Assembly: GCA_037783415.1 (NCBI GenBank) | Contig: JAZGTN010000026.1 | Coordinates: 2,563,001 to 2,627,000 of the forward strand | Length of the DNA: 64,000 nucleotides | Source of the DNA: Leptasterias polaris | Taxonomy: Eukaryota > Echinodermata > Asteroidea > Forcipulatida > Asteriidae | Reading direction: 5' to 3' | Shown here: in pieces, positions 32,432 through 45,400 of the stretch | How positions within the stretch are numbered: the first letter of the stretch is position 1 | Layout of the letters: the number at the start of each line of letters is the position of its first letter | Made by a program: the position numbers and the translations under genes | Notes under the pieces: model-generated | The model's input: only the letters and a program-made list of their open reading frames with translations | The model's database searches: none | Told to the model about the DNA's origin: nothing

Positions 32432-35400
32432 TTAACTTCTGCCAGATCTAGCCTCATCAATCTTTCGTCTGACTCCAGAGCAGGTGAGTGTCAGCTCAGC
32501 GTGTTGGCGCTTCAGACTCTCCAGTTTAGCCCTCAGCTGGTCCCCTTCATCCTTACGATCCTCAAAGTCACGCAGTAATGGCGTGTTACCGAGGAGTCCT
32601 GATTTCTGCCGGAGTTTTTGGTTATCAATGCGGAGGCTGTCCCTAGCCTTCTTCGTCCTGGAAAGAACGTCTCTTTTCTGCGAACAAAAATTTTAGAATT
32701 ACTGAGGGTTTTAATGGAAACTGGGGAAAAAGCATACTTTGGGAGAGACTAGCTGGGAGTTTTAGGGTGTACTGGTGATGAGGTATGTTTATAAATATAA
32801 TTCCAAGTAAATTTTTTACACTGTTCAATTGTTCAATTGTTCAATTGTTCCTCTGACACAAATCTTCTTCGAGTGCCCCTCTCACATCACTCCTGGGGAA
32901 ACTGATCTTTCTCTCGGTCCGGTCCTTCCCTATGGAACTCACTACCCATCAAACTGAGAAAGGAGACTTCCTACCACACATTCAAGAACGAACTCAAAAG
33001 TAAACCCATCTCTTTTAATAAGTTGTTTCACCTTCTGTTTATGGTTCCCAGATGTGTTGGCTCTCAAAAGAGCCGTCGGTGTGGTCTCAACATTACTCGG
33101 CATTACTCGGCTCGTCTTCAGGACCACACTGGCTCTTTTCAGAGCCAACACTCCTCCCATAGAATTACACATGGTTGTATTCACAAGTTAAGTAGTTATA
33201 GTTACTTCTTAGTTTTAATTTTCTAAAAAATACAATTCCTTGTCTTTGGTCAAGTAAAGTTTTAACGCAACAAGACCCTGTGGCCTAATGGAGATTCTCT
33301 TGAATGATAAGCCTTATTTTGGGTACAGTCCTCAGATGCAATTGAGAGGATATTATAAGTGTTTTGAACCCTGACCTACCTGAGCAACTAGTGACTCTAC
33401 TTCCTTCAGTTTGCCCTTCTGAACCTGGTTCTCGGCCTGTACAAATTGCAGTTTCTCCTTGACGTGGGTCAGCACCTGTACTGTGCTCGTAATTTTCTTG
33501 CGAAGCTTCAGAAGTTCCTGGTTACACAAACGATAAATATAACATTTCATTATCACTTCACATACATGAATATAACAGAGCTGCCAACATTGCATCTTGC
33601 AATCAGGGAGATTTTGCACAACAATCGGGGAGATATTCAGAATCACATTCAACATAGTAGGGACAAAGTTTCCATAATTAGGGAGATTTTCAAACTTGTT
33701 CATCAGAACATGGTTTATTTTCAGGGAACTTTCTGCAGAATCAGGGAGATTTGGCAGCTCTGATAATGTTTAGAATAATATGACAATAGGGATAGGAAAT
33801 AAGCGCACAATTTTTCATTTTGTGTGAAACAACGAGCTAAAGACTCATTCAAAATGGCAAACTGCGAGAATAGAGAACGATCAGCAACAAGTGTGCTAAT
33901 TGGGCTATCTGGGGTGTTTACTCCGAAGCAATACCTTTGACATGACAAACAGTGTATAATAATAACACATGGCACTTTGCATGTGGGAAATGCCCATCCT
34001 TTTTGTAAGTCATTGTTATCACACTACACCTACCTCATTTCTCTCTTCAATCTTCTCATTATACGTCTGGTTCTCAATCTTGAGCTGCTCAAAGTCGATG
34101 AGATGCAGCCCCTCGGCCAGCTCCTCCTTGGCCTTGAGCTGTTGCTCTCGCTTGCGAAGTCGATTCCTCAGCTTAATGTTCTCCAGTCGTACCTGCTTGA
34201 CCTCTTCCTCCTTCCTGGCCTCATTCAAGAGGTACTGCTCTGTATCCTGTAAACATCGGAGGAAACAAAATAAAGGAGTTTCTAATCTGATAAATTTGGT
34301 AGTGGTACCAATCACCGGGGCTCAACTTTATAGAGCTGCTAAGCAAAAAATATCGCTTAACAATTTTCTGCTAAGTAAAAAGGAGCAGGTTACCATTCAC
34401 TGATGGTACAAACAGAACGGTCCTTGTAGGCCCACTGGAATACTAAACTGATTGAATTATTCTTCCTACCACTGACTTTTGAAATGCTCCCTAAGCAGCA
34501 GCCACTGGGCCCAGGGCCCAATTTCATAGAGCTGCTTCAGCAAACAATTTTGCTCAACAAATTCCTACTTAGCAGGAAAACGGTAAAAAATGGTATAGAT
34601 AACATGGTATTTTGGCTGGCAACCTTTCTCTGGTAAGCATAATTTTGTTGTGCTTAGATGAAATTGGGCCCAGATGTGGTGGGAAATGGGCAATAACTTG
34701 TTTTTTTAGGTCTGCTTGCCAAAAGTGGATGCCAACGAACCTTTGGAGTGATGGCCTTCCCTGTGCGGCTATTGATAGCAATTTCAGCCGACTGCTGTTT
34801 GAGCTGGGTGAACTGATTGGTCTCTTGCTCCACGGCATCCAGCTTGTCTGTTCTACGTTCCTTGAGGTCTTCCAGCTGGAGGCTAAGGTTCTCACGCTCC
34901 TCTTCTTCTTGCTTCCGAAGCTCTTCAAGATTAGCTGTTGGGGAAATAAACATAGCTGGTTTTAAGGAACAGGTTTATCTGAGGTGATGAATGAAGTACA
35001 GATACAGCAAACAGATTATACTGTTCCTCTGCAAGGCTGTTGTCAACTATGTTGTTCATTTGATAAGAAAATGACACATTGACCACTCACACATATATTT
35101 CAGATATCGCTGTTCCTGGTCTGTGACATTCTTATCCATGTCTTGGCGTTGATCGTCAGTCTTCTTCTTCCTGAAGTACTCTGCCAGCTTATGCTGGAGC
35201 TGGACGTTCTGGCCTTGCAGCTGCTCCCTGTCACCCATACATGCCTGAGTACGAAACGACATACGTTAGTTATTCAGAAAACAATTTTTTCATTATCTTC
35301 AAACTAAGCCCCCCGCTCAGAACCCTTGCCCCATCCCCCACCCCCAATGAGATCGGAAAACATGGGCATTCAGACCATAAAGTAATCCTTCAGCACACAC

Positions 35401-38400
35401 TTTGTAAAGAAGTTTTGTTGCATTGACTAAGCAGGAGGACTAGGTTCCAATATTGGTAGTCGACAAATTGGCAATCTGGCTTCCTTACATACCCCCCCCC
35501 CCCCCCCCCCCCCAATGAAGAAATGCCAGTCAACAAATGCTTCTTTACACTCTCCCAAAGAATGTTTTTTTTCTTCTAAATGTAACTGTTTAGAAAGGTT
35601 TTTTTAAGCTGACCGACCTGGTACATCTCAAGGAGTTCTTCCCTCGTCATCCATGGCTCCTCCTCCTCATCAAACTCTTCCGCCTCTTGAGGGGATTCTA
35701 CAAAAATCACAAACAAATGATAACGGAATGAAAAGAACAATAAATCTACAGGAGCTTTACATCATTGAAGTTGAAATAGTAGATTTATTCCAATCTTCCA
35801 GTTGTCAATAGACACATCAGACAAATAACCTCTTGAAAATGTCATCAAAGTTAGTTATCATAAAAATAAAAAAAATAACACAGGTTTACACTTGTAAGGG
35901 GTCTGTGCATGTGTATATTTATTTCTACTTGTCGAATTTAAATAATTTCTGAGGGACAACTTGTTTTTCACATGGCAGTATTTCAGACATAGATATCTCT
36001 AACAGCAAGTGTTTAAAAAGTTGGTGAATTTTTCTTCATTGTTATCAGTAGTAGTACATCAGTACAGTAAGTGGTTGCAAATTTCCACATGAAATTTTTT
36101 GTCTAAATGATGTACACATTGCAACCTCTCAATTTTCAACAGCTATCATGGAGCAAATAACCACACACTGTATTCCCTCAAATAGTGCTACTTTCATCTA
36201 AAAGAAAACATGAAAAGCTTCAAACTTTTCAACTGCACATACAAGCAACTTTGATGTTGATGGTACAGTACTTACCCATTCTTTCTGGTGTTCCTGCTTC
36301 CAGCTTTTCTGGCTCTCCTGACGGACTCCCCTCTCTGGACAATGGTTCAGTCACAGCAACCACAGGAGTCTCTGGTCTCTCCCCCTCAGCGAACGTATCA
36401 CTCTGCGGGAGAGGGGAGGCTGGTTTCTCTTGCTCTCCTTCCTGTGGCGGGGCTTGGTCGCCTCCTTCTGCATCTTCCCCTCCTTCTTGTTGATCTTTTG
36501 TCTCAGTTGCCGGGGCAGACTCTTTACCCTCCTCTTCTACTTCTCCTTCAGGTTTCTCTTGTTGTCCGTCTGCTTCATCCCCTGGTGCTGCTTCTGTAAC
36601 AGCTAATCAACAAAATTAACAAAATCTTCAGATTTGTCCTCACATTATACAACTGTGTAATTAATTCAAATAAGTAATATTTTAAATACACATATGTACA
36701 GTGTGTAGTAGCATTTTCCCTCAACAGTGGTCTGCTGGCCAAATGTCAGTTAAAACACCTGAGTACCAGTCAAAATTCACTCCAAGTGGTCCGGCTGGCT
36801 AGTTCAGTGTTGAGAAGCATCCCTATTGAAAACAAAATATGGACAAGTGAAAAAGCTGACAGACCTGTGAAATGACAAGCTAACTGGTCCTACTAATCAG
36901 TCACTGAAAAAGTTAAGGGAAAACCGTGATGTATCCCAATACATTTTTATTATACCTACAATTTAATTTCACAGGTCATAAATCAAACCTTGGTGCACAA
37001 CCTCGCTGCAGTACAGAAAGTTGCTTTAAACTGACAAACGAATTAGAAACAGGTGAAAAAAACAACAAAAACCTCAAGAGATGGAGCACTGATCTGACAA
37101 AAACTAATCTAGCACCAACCTTCAGCATCTTCAGAAGCATCTTTAGAAGCATCTCCAGTTTGCTCCCCTTCTCCTTCTCCTTCCTTCTGTTCACCGTCAC
37201 CTCTTTCTCCCTCCTCGCCAATTGCTTCCACCGTCTCCCCTTTCTCTCCCAGCTCCTCTCCACCCTCCACTGGATTCTCTTCATCTGGAGCTACATCCCC
37301 TTCTACAGCAGGGGCACTTGGCTCTCCCTCCCCTGGGGCAGATTCTTCTGCTGGGGGTGCATCTATTGATGTTGCCTCTTGGGTTTCAGTAGGTGCTTCT
37401 AACTGAGCAGCATCTTCTGTTGATGCTGGTGCTTCTTCTTCATGTTACAAAAAAGTCGGTTTAAAAATTAATTAAAACATTGTATCAAAAGCTGCATGTT
37501 ATTATCCAGAGTGTAGGTAAAGCAATCTCCTTTTAACGTCAAATAACATCTATAAAAACACCTCTTTTCTTTACATTGCATTTGTTATTCTTACATGATT
37601 TTTCTAAAGAGTTGTAACTTAGTAGGAGACAACTTAACTAACAAAAAGTGCACAATTTTTCTACAGACACTGGAAACCAATTTGAAGAGAAATGGTAATA
37701 ATTTGCTTTTGAAGGGTGCCTTTCAGTTCAATTCAATTTGTATTCCACATGATCAACATGAACATTATTTGGTAAGAAAATTGTTAACAACCCTAGGGAA
37801 ATTTCAAAATATTAAATAACACTCAGTGCAACCATCAATTATATTCAAAACAGTTCTTATACAATGACGTCACCAATATATATAAAAATGTATTAACAAG
37901 TACAAAGCCCACCTGTAGTAGCCTCTTCCCCAGCAGTTTGTTCTACTTCTGCAACTCCATCTGCAGCTGTGGCTGCTTCTTCCCCAGCTGCTGGTGTAGC
38001 CTCAGTCTCAGGAACTTCTGGTGCTGTATTCTAAGTACAGATAAAAACAAAAACAGAAAAAAGCAATTAAAAAAGGCAATTATCAATATAATGCAGTTCA
38101 AACTTCATACTCTTGAGCCGAGTCTAAATAATTGGGCATTTATTTACACTCTGGTGACTCAGCTGCCAGCAGAACATAGAAATGAATGTGCCAAGTAGAC
38201 AACTCAGCCAAGACACTCCACAGTTTATTTTGTAATTTGTTTTAATTTATTTTGTTTATTTAGGATTTTTATCTTCAATTTTATCTAGCTAGCCAGAGTC
38301 AGACTGTCATTTAGTAAATTAGTGTCATGATTGTCCTACTCCAAACAAAAGACTAACCAGCAAAGACTCAGTGAGCAGTAGCACTAACCATAGAGAAAGG

Positions 38401-39123
38401 ACAGACTCTAACTAGTATTAATGTTGTCAACAACACCACACGGTACAGCCGTATGCAGGATGTTTCCCGCATTGTTAAATTGTAACCTCTAGAGTCTAGT
38501 CCTAGAAAAAATGAGTAACTAAACTGGATACTGAATAACTTCACACAAAAGTTAACAACATTCACTTCTTATTAACATTTTATTTTTAGACATAACAATA
38601 ACATAAGTCCTATCATTAATCAATGCCAAGGCTTAAGTAGGTGATAATCAAATTTTGAAAAGATTGACAATTATTGAAATGCATTTAAAACAAAACAGTT
38701 AGAGCTGGTCGAAGTGACTACAATAATAAAAACATGGCAGAGCCAGAGCAGATGACAAAACAATTAACTTTATAAAACAGGGCTTAAGTTAACCAAGCTA
38801 GCTTCTTGAACACAATCAATACATAAGCCATAACTTAAGAAAAACATTTGAAAATGAGAAACAAACGATAATTTTTGTTTGTGACAATGTCACTGTAACT
38901 GTGACCATGGACTGGTGACAGCAGTGTGAGATAGAATCTCCAAAAACTTTGACTAGTTTACTAAATTTATTTAGTGAAACCGCCAACAAGGCTAGATAGC
39001 TCAGTTGGTAGAGCGCCGGCACGTTAAACCGGAGGTCGTTGGTTCAAATGCCGCTCTAGTCAAATTGTCTTTGTTCAACCCAAAATCATTAAATTTATTT
39101 ACCTCTTCTGCATCGGCCTCCAT
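32432..39123 (-). CDS. CFAP184: CFAP184/CCDC96, axonemal coiled-coil protein
   Basis: Ten minus-strand exons join in frame: 39123-39103, 38030-37913, 37437-37120, 36602-36276, 35697-35618, 35244-35091, 34934-34741, 34246-34034, 33517-33380 and 32677-32432. They give 602 aa (human ~555). The family works with CFAP263/CCDC113 in motile cilia, near radial spoke 3 and the dynein regulatory complex. Seen: residues 1-275 are a low-complexity Glu/Ala/Pro/Gly region. From about 290 to the end is coiled coil, including LIDFEQLKIENQTYNEKIEE and ELLKLRKKITSTVQVLTHVK, which are very conserved in CCDC96, and the C-terminal LRIDNQKLRQKSGLLGNTPL. The exon 3 acceptor could shift by one codon (37434). The start ATG follows the shared promoter with TK1. 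In vertebrates this gene is intronless; here it has nine introns. Confidence 0.93.
32860..33020 (+). mobile_element. LINE fragment, reverse transcriptase C-terminus
   Basis: With one frame change it reads SGPSLWNSLPIKLRK followed by TFKNELKSK, the typical last motif of LINE polyproteins. It lies in CFAP184 intron 9, antisense to the gene, and is directly followed by the paired stem-loops at 33055-33150. Confidence 0.6.
33055..33150. repeat. Inverted pair of histone-type stem-loops
   Basis: GGCTCTTTTCAGAGCC at 33131-33146 equals the metazoan histone mRNA 3' stem-loop (6-bp stem, TTTC loop). Its mirror GGCTCTCAAAAGAGCC lies at 33059-33074, and the flanks (GTGTGGTC/GACCACAC) are also inverted. 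The whole forms a 96-bp hairpin in CFAP184 intron 9. No histone reading frame is adjacent. Confidence 0.7.
33578..33761. mobile_element. MITE family 3 (CAGAGCTGCCA ends), good copy
   Basis: It starts CAGAGCTGCCAACATTGCAT and ends TTTGGCAGCTCTG. Internal AGGGAGATTTT words repeat several times. It matches 24692-24880 and lies in CFAP184 intron 8. Confidence 0.75.
34317..34405. mobile_element. MITE family 1, left-half fragment
   Basis: GGGGCTCAACTTTATAGAGC followed by GCTTAACAATTTTCTGCTAA and GAGCAGGTTACCA match the left half of the family. The right half is missing. It lies in CFAP184 intron 7, 110 bp from another copy. Confidence 0.6.
34514..34671. mobile_element. MITE family 1, 158-bp copy
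   Basis: It starts GGGCCCAATTTCATAGAGCT and ends GATGAAATTGGGCCC. The interior has GGTATTTTGGCTGGCAACC and TGGTAAGCATAATTTTGTTG, as in the copy at 61011. It lies in CFAP184 intron 7. Confidence 0.8.
35492..35513. repeat. C22 homopolymer
   Basis: An uninterrupted run of 22 C in CFAP184 intron 5, on the strand opposite the gene, so its transcript would contain G22. Confidence 0.95.
38990..39062 (+). repeat. tRNA-like element, complete cloverleaf, Asn-type GTT anticodon position
   Basis: GGCTAGA pairs with TCTAGTC as an acceptor stem. D arm GCTC/GAGC, anticodon stem CCGG/CCGG and B-box GGTTCAAATGC follow. The anticodon position reads GTT (Asn), but residue 33 is C instead of the near-universal T. 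Flanks CCGCCAACA and TCTTTGTTCAACCC recur at the other two copies, which argues for a dispersed element. It lies 40 bp inside CFAP184 intron 1, antisense to that gene. Confidence 0.7.
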
Positions 39124-39462
39124 GTTGTTTTACGTCGTCTCCTTGGAGTTTTAAATTCAATTTCATACCCAGACTTATTCACTCAAACACTCAAACAACA
39201 AAATACAGAGCCAGTCTATTTATTTCAACCTCGTGTTGAATTAACACTTCTTATCTATCAAAGTAATTACTGTATACCTGAATACGAGGTTGACACTCTA
39301 CCTGCCGCGCGGAATTTAAGTAGAAATTGGCGCAAACCTTGGAACTTCATTCATTATTCGTTGTTGTGATTGTGTGGTGAGACGGTAGAGACACGTTGAC
39401 CTCCTCGCTCTAAAGAAAATTGTGCAGAATTTAGGCAGGTACAAAACATTTTCAACACAACC
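39124..39462. promoter_or_regulatory. Bidirectional promoter of CFAP184 and TK1
   Basis: Only 339 bp separate the divergent start codons. The segment has a GC-rich spot (CTGCCGCGCGGAA) and the E2F-type site listed separately. The combination of a cilium gene and an S-phase gene under one promoter is inferred from spacing only. Confidence 0.65.
39327..39336. promoter_or_regulatory. E2F-type site TTGGCGCAAA
   Basis: On the minus strand it reads TTTGCGCCAA, a perfect E2F consensus. It sits 127 bp upstream of the TK1 start codon. TK1 is a classic G1/S gene controlled by E2F in other animals; use here is inference. Confidence 0.6.
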
Positions 39463-42400
39463 ATGGAGAGGAGACAGTCAAATGATAAATCTTCAAGTTC
39501 TAAAACGGGTCAAATACAGGTAGGTTTATTTATACTCCTAGAACTAGCGAGGTTCATTCCGCTATCGTCTCCATTACCCTCATAGAGTGACATGTACAAA
39601 ATCCTATTCGAAACTTTTTTCCCCTCACGTTTCTGCACCTACAGTTAATTTCCCAAACCGGATCTCGCCAAAATTAGGCTCTATGTGTTCCTTATACTCT
39701 CATCGAGGTCGGGTTGGGTCCAGAAAATCCACTCCGCAAAACAAAAATTGCAAAAAGTTATAAATTCTCACCGTTTTCAGAATCCTCGCCTTCCGTTAAC
39801 AAAATGGCCGCCGTTGAAATTTTCCTCCTGGTAATGCTGCGCGCTACGATGGTAACGATTATCAACGATTCACGTATACAGAACATTGGTTGTTGTGGAC
39901 CAGCATTGCGCCTATGATTGTATACGTGAACCGTTGGGTTTGTTACCAGCGTAGCACGCAGCATTACCAGCTCAAAAATTTCAACGGCGGCCATTTTGTT
40001 TGGGAAATTAACTGTAGGGGCTGTGCAGAAACGTGAAGGGAAAAAAGTTTCGAATAGGATTTTGTACATGTCACTCTATGAGGGTAATGGAGACGATAGC
40101 GGAATGAACCTCATAGTTCTAGGAGTAGGTTTGGAAAAGTTTCCGGAGCACGCCACCACCTTCTGGACGTTTTTTTTTTTTGTTTTTTTTACCAATATAC
40201 ACCTGAGGATGTATTCTATCGATAGGGTTAGTACCCCAAAATGTAAAATAAATAGTTTTCATAGGGGACCGATTTTAAAAAAAAATTATTTTTAGTAAAA
40301 TTCTAAAATGTGAAAAATAAAAAACACGCTTCTTTCCCCAGTCTTCTTTCCTCCTCCCCCACTACCTCTACCCATCATTCACTCACTCTCTGTGGAAGGA
40401 ATTGAACATTTGCAAGCAATTATATAATGCAATGTACTTACCGGGAATTGAACCTGTATCAAGAGAGAACAAATTATATGCACAAGAGCATAGCCTATTT
40501 ACCGCTAGGCTATGAGGGATTGATACCAAAAGTGGTTTGGTTTGATAGTTCTACAAATTTCTCCCATTACCTGTTTAGTAAAAGGTCATAATGAATATTT
40601 AATTTTCTATGAATATTAAAATTTGCAGTTATTGATTGTCAAATTTTTGCATAAACTGAATATTCAGGAGTTTATGAACTAAAACCTGCTTTACATATTA
40701 GTCACGTGAAAGGTTCTTTTGGATTATTTCATTAGTACAAGTCATGGGTAAGTTCATGTTCATAAGGGCAATATCGGGCTATTATTTCCCTTTTTTGAAT
40801 CATCCTTCAATGGGGGTATGTTTGTAGCGGCAATAGTTATGATTATGTGGAATTTGGGCTATTTTTCCCTTTTTTGAATCATCCTTCAATGGGGGTATGT
40901 TCATCACATCAGAGGCCACTATAGCTGGCTTACCCATTCCATAAATCAACAAGTCCTGGTGAATTTTCCAATGCGCATGAACGATGACCGACTCATTGGA
41001 GTATTGTACATTTACCCGGACACACACACAGCAGGAAAACGAAAACAAAATGGTGTTTATTTTCGACGAAGCTTTTGCGATTTTCTGACGCCTTTTTAAG
41101 GCCTTTAGAATTGTTCAATTTTCCTGTTTTTTGCTGAATATATTCAGTTAACCCATCTTGACAGGTAAGACTAAAATTTAGAGTAATCGGCCAGATATTG
41201 AGGGAGCTAGAGTGGTGGCGTGCTGCGGAAATTTAGCCGTAGGTTTATTACTTTTTTATTAGTTTTATTTATTATTATTACAATAAATTATAGCCCCTAA
41301 TGCAATATGGTTATGGAACGCAATTCCCTACAATATTCGTACTTCTCCATCACTTGAGACATTCAAAAACAGGTTAAAAACACATCTCATGCAAAGCACT
41401 TATGGTCGGGATCATGTGTAAATGCTTATTTCAGTTTTTCCATTTGTAAATCATGATTGCATCCTGTTTACTATTATGTACTTGTGTACGTTGCTTTTGT
41501 TTTTTATGACCATGTTGCTCTGTTTGCGCCATGAGCGTTTTTTGCGGATTTGTGCGCGTTATAAATGTTCTATATTATTATTATTATTATTATATATGAT
41601 AATGTTGACAACGGCCAGAGAACGAACAGCCTAACGATGTTTAAACAAAACGGGGCACTCTGAGTCTGTCTGTGCTATGATGATTTACACCGGATGTCAG
41701 TCACTTCGTACCTTTGACACTGCGTACCCTGGTCATTTTGTACATTTAGTTCACTTCGTATATCGTCATGATCGACCGTCGGCCGAGTCACTTCGTACCA
41801 ACCATCAGCCAAATCATTCGTACCTTCCAAAAATCCAAGTTCCCAAACTATCTGCGGTCCCCGTACACACCACTGTTTTTTTACTGTAGTGTAACATTTA
41901 TTTTAATTTACCCGTGCCCGTTTCGAAACTGGGTGGGGGGGGGGGGGGTTCAAACTCAAAGAACAAAGGAAAAACAATATTGTATTTGTTTTAACTGATG
42001 ATCCTATGTTTTTGTTTTTGTTTTTGTATACACATTTAAAAAATAAAGGGATTTTATAAAAGTAAAACTATTAAATAATAAATTTTATTGACAAAGCATT
42101 TAATTTTTGGTTTTCATTTTCATTTCTTGTTCAATGTTGTTAATAGTTAAATTATACGTGGACGTGTTCCAAAACAACAAAATATTGTTTTCTTTGATTC
42201 TTTCTATGGTAAAAAGTTGTTTGGGTTTCTAATTTTAAATAACTATGTTCAGTTTTTTATTTATACACTTGTTTTTATATATTTTTTTAATCAACAAAAT
42301 CACATCAATAGTGTTTTCTCTTTTTATCAATGATGCGTTTTCCAAAACAAAAATTGACTTTTCATTTCCGTTTCTGTATATAAAATATATGTCATTAAAA

Positions 42401-45400
42401 TTGTTTTCTTTGTTCCGCTATCGTCAATAGTCTTCTTTCATTCTAGGAGTACTCAGTTGCCTAAATTACTTAGATGACCTTGAATTTTGAAATTACTTTT
42501 GAAATTGAGTTGTTATATAATTTATTAATGCTAAACCTTAGTTACTAATTTATGCATAACATGATGGATGGAGATGAAACTATCTGATTATAATACATGA
42601 ATGAGTCAATTGAACTTTTGATTGAAGGGAGAGGAAACGTAGAGCTGCTGAGTTAGGCCGTGTCCGAATTGGCGGCTACGGCTACGGCTAGATTTCCGCG
42701 TCATCGTGCATTGAAGTATAGGACGTCCTTGGCAACACCCTTAGCAACAGCCGTAGCCGTAGCTGTAGCCGCCAATTCGGATACGGCATTAGACTGAGAG
42801 GTAGACAATTCAACATGTTCAATTAGGTTTATTGAGTAATTTAATTTAAATTTTATAAAAATGTGTACAATAATAGACCTAACACATTTCTTTAGTTTTA
42901 ACAAAGTGCTATATTAATGTAACATTGAAAAGTGGCAGTCGGATCGGATGCAGATTCTGAGACTCTTCCTTAATTTTTACTATTTAATCAAATTATTTAC
43001 AAATACTACTTACATAACTTGAACTCACTGAACTAGAATGCATGGTATGATCGAAAATCTGAACCCCAAACAAGTCTGAAGTATCAGGCCTGTGCAATGT
43101 TGTCTAAATTTAACACTGCTACAGTACAACAAAATGCTTTATAAATCACTTTCCATTTTCTGAATTCTTGCAGGTAATCTTTGGACCAATGTTCTCAGGG
43201 AAAACGTAAGTATATTTTGGTTTTCTCTTAATAACTTCTTTGACTTTGAAGTTAACTTCAATTAAACTTTCACATGGTATAAACTATATTGTACACAAAA
43301 TTAAATTTTGTGCAGAACATTTTGCATGTGTTTGAAAGTGGCAGGAAAATGGTGTACCATGTGAAAACTTTTGCCAGCATTGGTCGTCGCGTACATATTC
43401 CGATCTTGTTTACTTTTCTAGATCTGATCCCAACAAAGAGTTTGAATTGAGCATTAATAATAAATACCTTCTTTATCAACGATTGCTTTGTTTGCATGTA
43501 CCCTATCACTATTACCTAGCTATCACCAACATTTCTAGATTGAAATAACTTGTTACTTTTGTTGTTGCAACTCATCAGAACCGAGCTTATACGACGCATC
43601 AAACGCTATGAAATTGCAAATTATTCCTGTCTGCTCATCAAATATGCCAAGGATGATCGATATGACCAAGATGGTGTGGCCACACATGACAGGTAAGATG
43701 TACATAAAATATACACAACAGCTCTGTTCATTTTGAATAGCCCAAAGGTGCATTGATAATCTGAGATTTGTTTAGGCTTATAATATAATTTCTAAATCCT
43801 TGTTTCTCCAACCCACCTCAATCAGATGTCCAACAGTTTTGGTGTTGAGTTGTACTGGTGTTGGATTTTGTTTGATTGGGAAATTGGCTGTGACTTCTAG
43901 TACGTTTGCTCAGTGGATCCCTTTGCTTAGCAGCAGTCCTGGCTGATTATCTACCTCAGAACTAAGTAGTCTCCCGAATTCCCAAATTTCTTCTGCGATA
44001 GTTGAGTTTATAGCAAGAGAAGTTCTCACAAGAACAAATCTACACAGCTAAGAAGATATACACATGGTGTTACTGTACATTGTACATTGATACCTACCTC
44101 ACCATGTTATGCTGCAAAACCCATTACCTAGTCTGATATGTAATGCACAGTTATTAATGATCAATAGATAGTTATACTGTTTGCAATACTTTATTTATTC
44201 TTCAAGTACCCCTTACACTTAATGAACTCAAATTATTCGGGTTCTGTGGTCTTTAAACCTGACATCAATGTAGTAAACCATCATTCATTTCATGTGCTTT
44301 GAAAAAACCTTCAAAGTTTGCAACCCCAAGTTTAAGTTTGCAACCCCAAGTTTAAGTTTATAAGACAACTCAGCTTTTCCCCTGTCTTCAATTGTTTGTC
44401 AGTTTTGGATAAACCAGCTGCATGCCTGTGTTAAAATAACTTCTTTTCCTTATAATATGACAACTTTTGTTTTCTAATATAATTCTTTGATTTATCTAAT
44501 AAATTCATTCAATATTTTGATGACTATATTTTTGAAATTTCTATTTCAGACAAGTTACTAAGGCAGTGGCAACAGAAGAGCTATACAGTCTTGTTGACAT
44601 GACAGAGAGCCATGGTGTCATAGGCATTGATGAGGGTCAATTTGTAAGTACAGACCTAAGACTTGTCAGAAGTTTTTCTAATTTAAACAATGTGTTAATT
44701 TTGTACAATCACTCCCCGGTAACTACTGAAGGGTAACCCTGGTATTTCCCTGGTATTAAAGGGGGCACTTCAGTGAAGTGAAGATAAAGTGTAGATTTTC
44801 AAGCAATAAGAACAATGTACAACTCATGGCCTGAATTTGTACAGTTGTAACATTGTGCTTAATTTAATTTCCCATATTTCAGAAATGTGGTGGCATTTTT
44901 GCTAGAATATAATGTCTGTATCATAGGCATTCGTACGTATTTTCACCCATTTTTTGTTTAACTTACAGGTCGCAAATTGTTTTAAAGCTAAAACCAGCTG
45001 ACAAAAAATTTCTATATTTTCTATATTTATAGATGTAATTTTTGTTGCCATTTTAAATTTGCAGTTTCCAGACTGCGTTGAGTTTGCTGAAGATATGGCT
45101 GATCGAGGGAAGATAGTAATTGTAGCTGCACTTGATGGAACATTTCAGCGGAAGGTGAGAAAAGCTATGATCTGTATCTTTTGATTTCCAAAGTTTCTTA
45201 TGCGCAACGTAAATTGTCCAAAGGACCGACTCTTATAATTCTATGGAGAGTAGTTGCGTGCTGTTTATGGCGCAATGCGCATCGGACTCAAGTTCTGGTA
45301 GCCTATTCATTGGAGTGTGGGTTCAAATCCCATTCATGACACTTTTTCCTTGAGCAAGATACTTAAACATAAATTGCTTCACTTACACCAGATGTATTAA

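Noticed and set aside
36185..37369. Plus-strand frames of about 100-147 codons opposite the acidic CFAP184 exons
   Set aside because: They are antisense to Glu/Pro-rich exons whose minus-strand frame joins across ten exons with correct phases.
38990..39062. Functional tRNA-Asn gene
   Set aside because: Position 33 is C and not T, the T stem has mismatches, and flanking sequence is shared with other copies. A dispersed tRNA-derived element fits better.
39758..40069. 103-codon minus-strand frame and an overlapping 99-codon plus-strand frame in TK1 intron 1
   Set aside because: They fall in the two arms of the foldback element. Both arms encode the same short words by inversion and not by selection.
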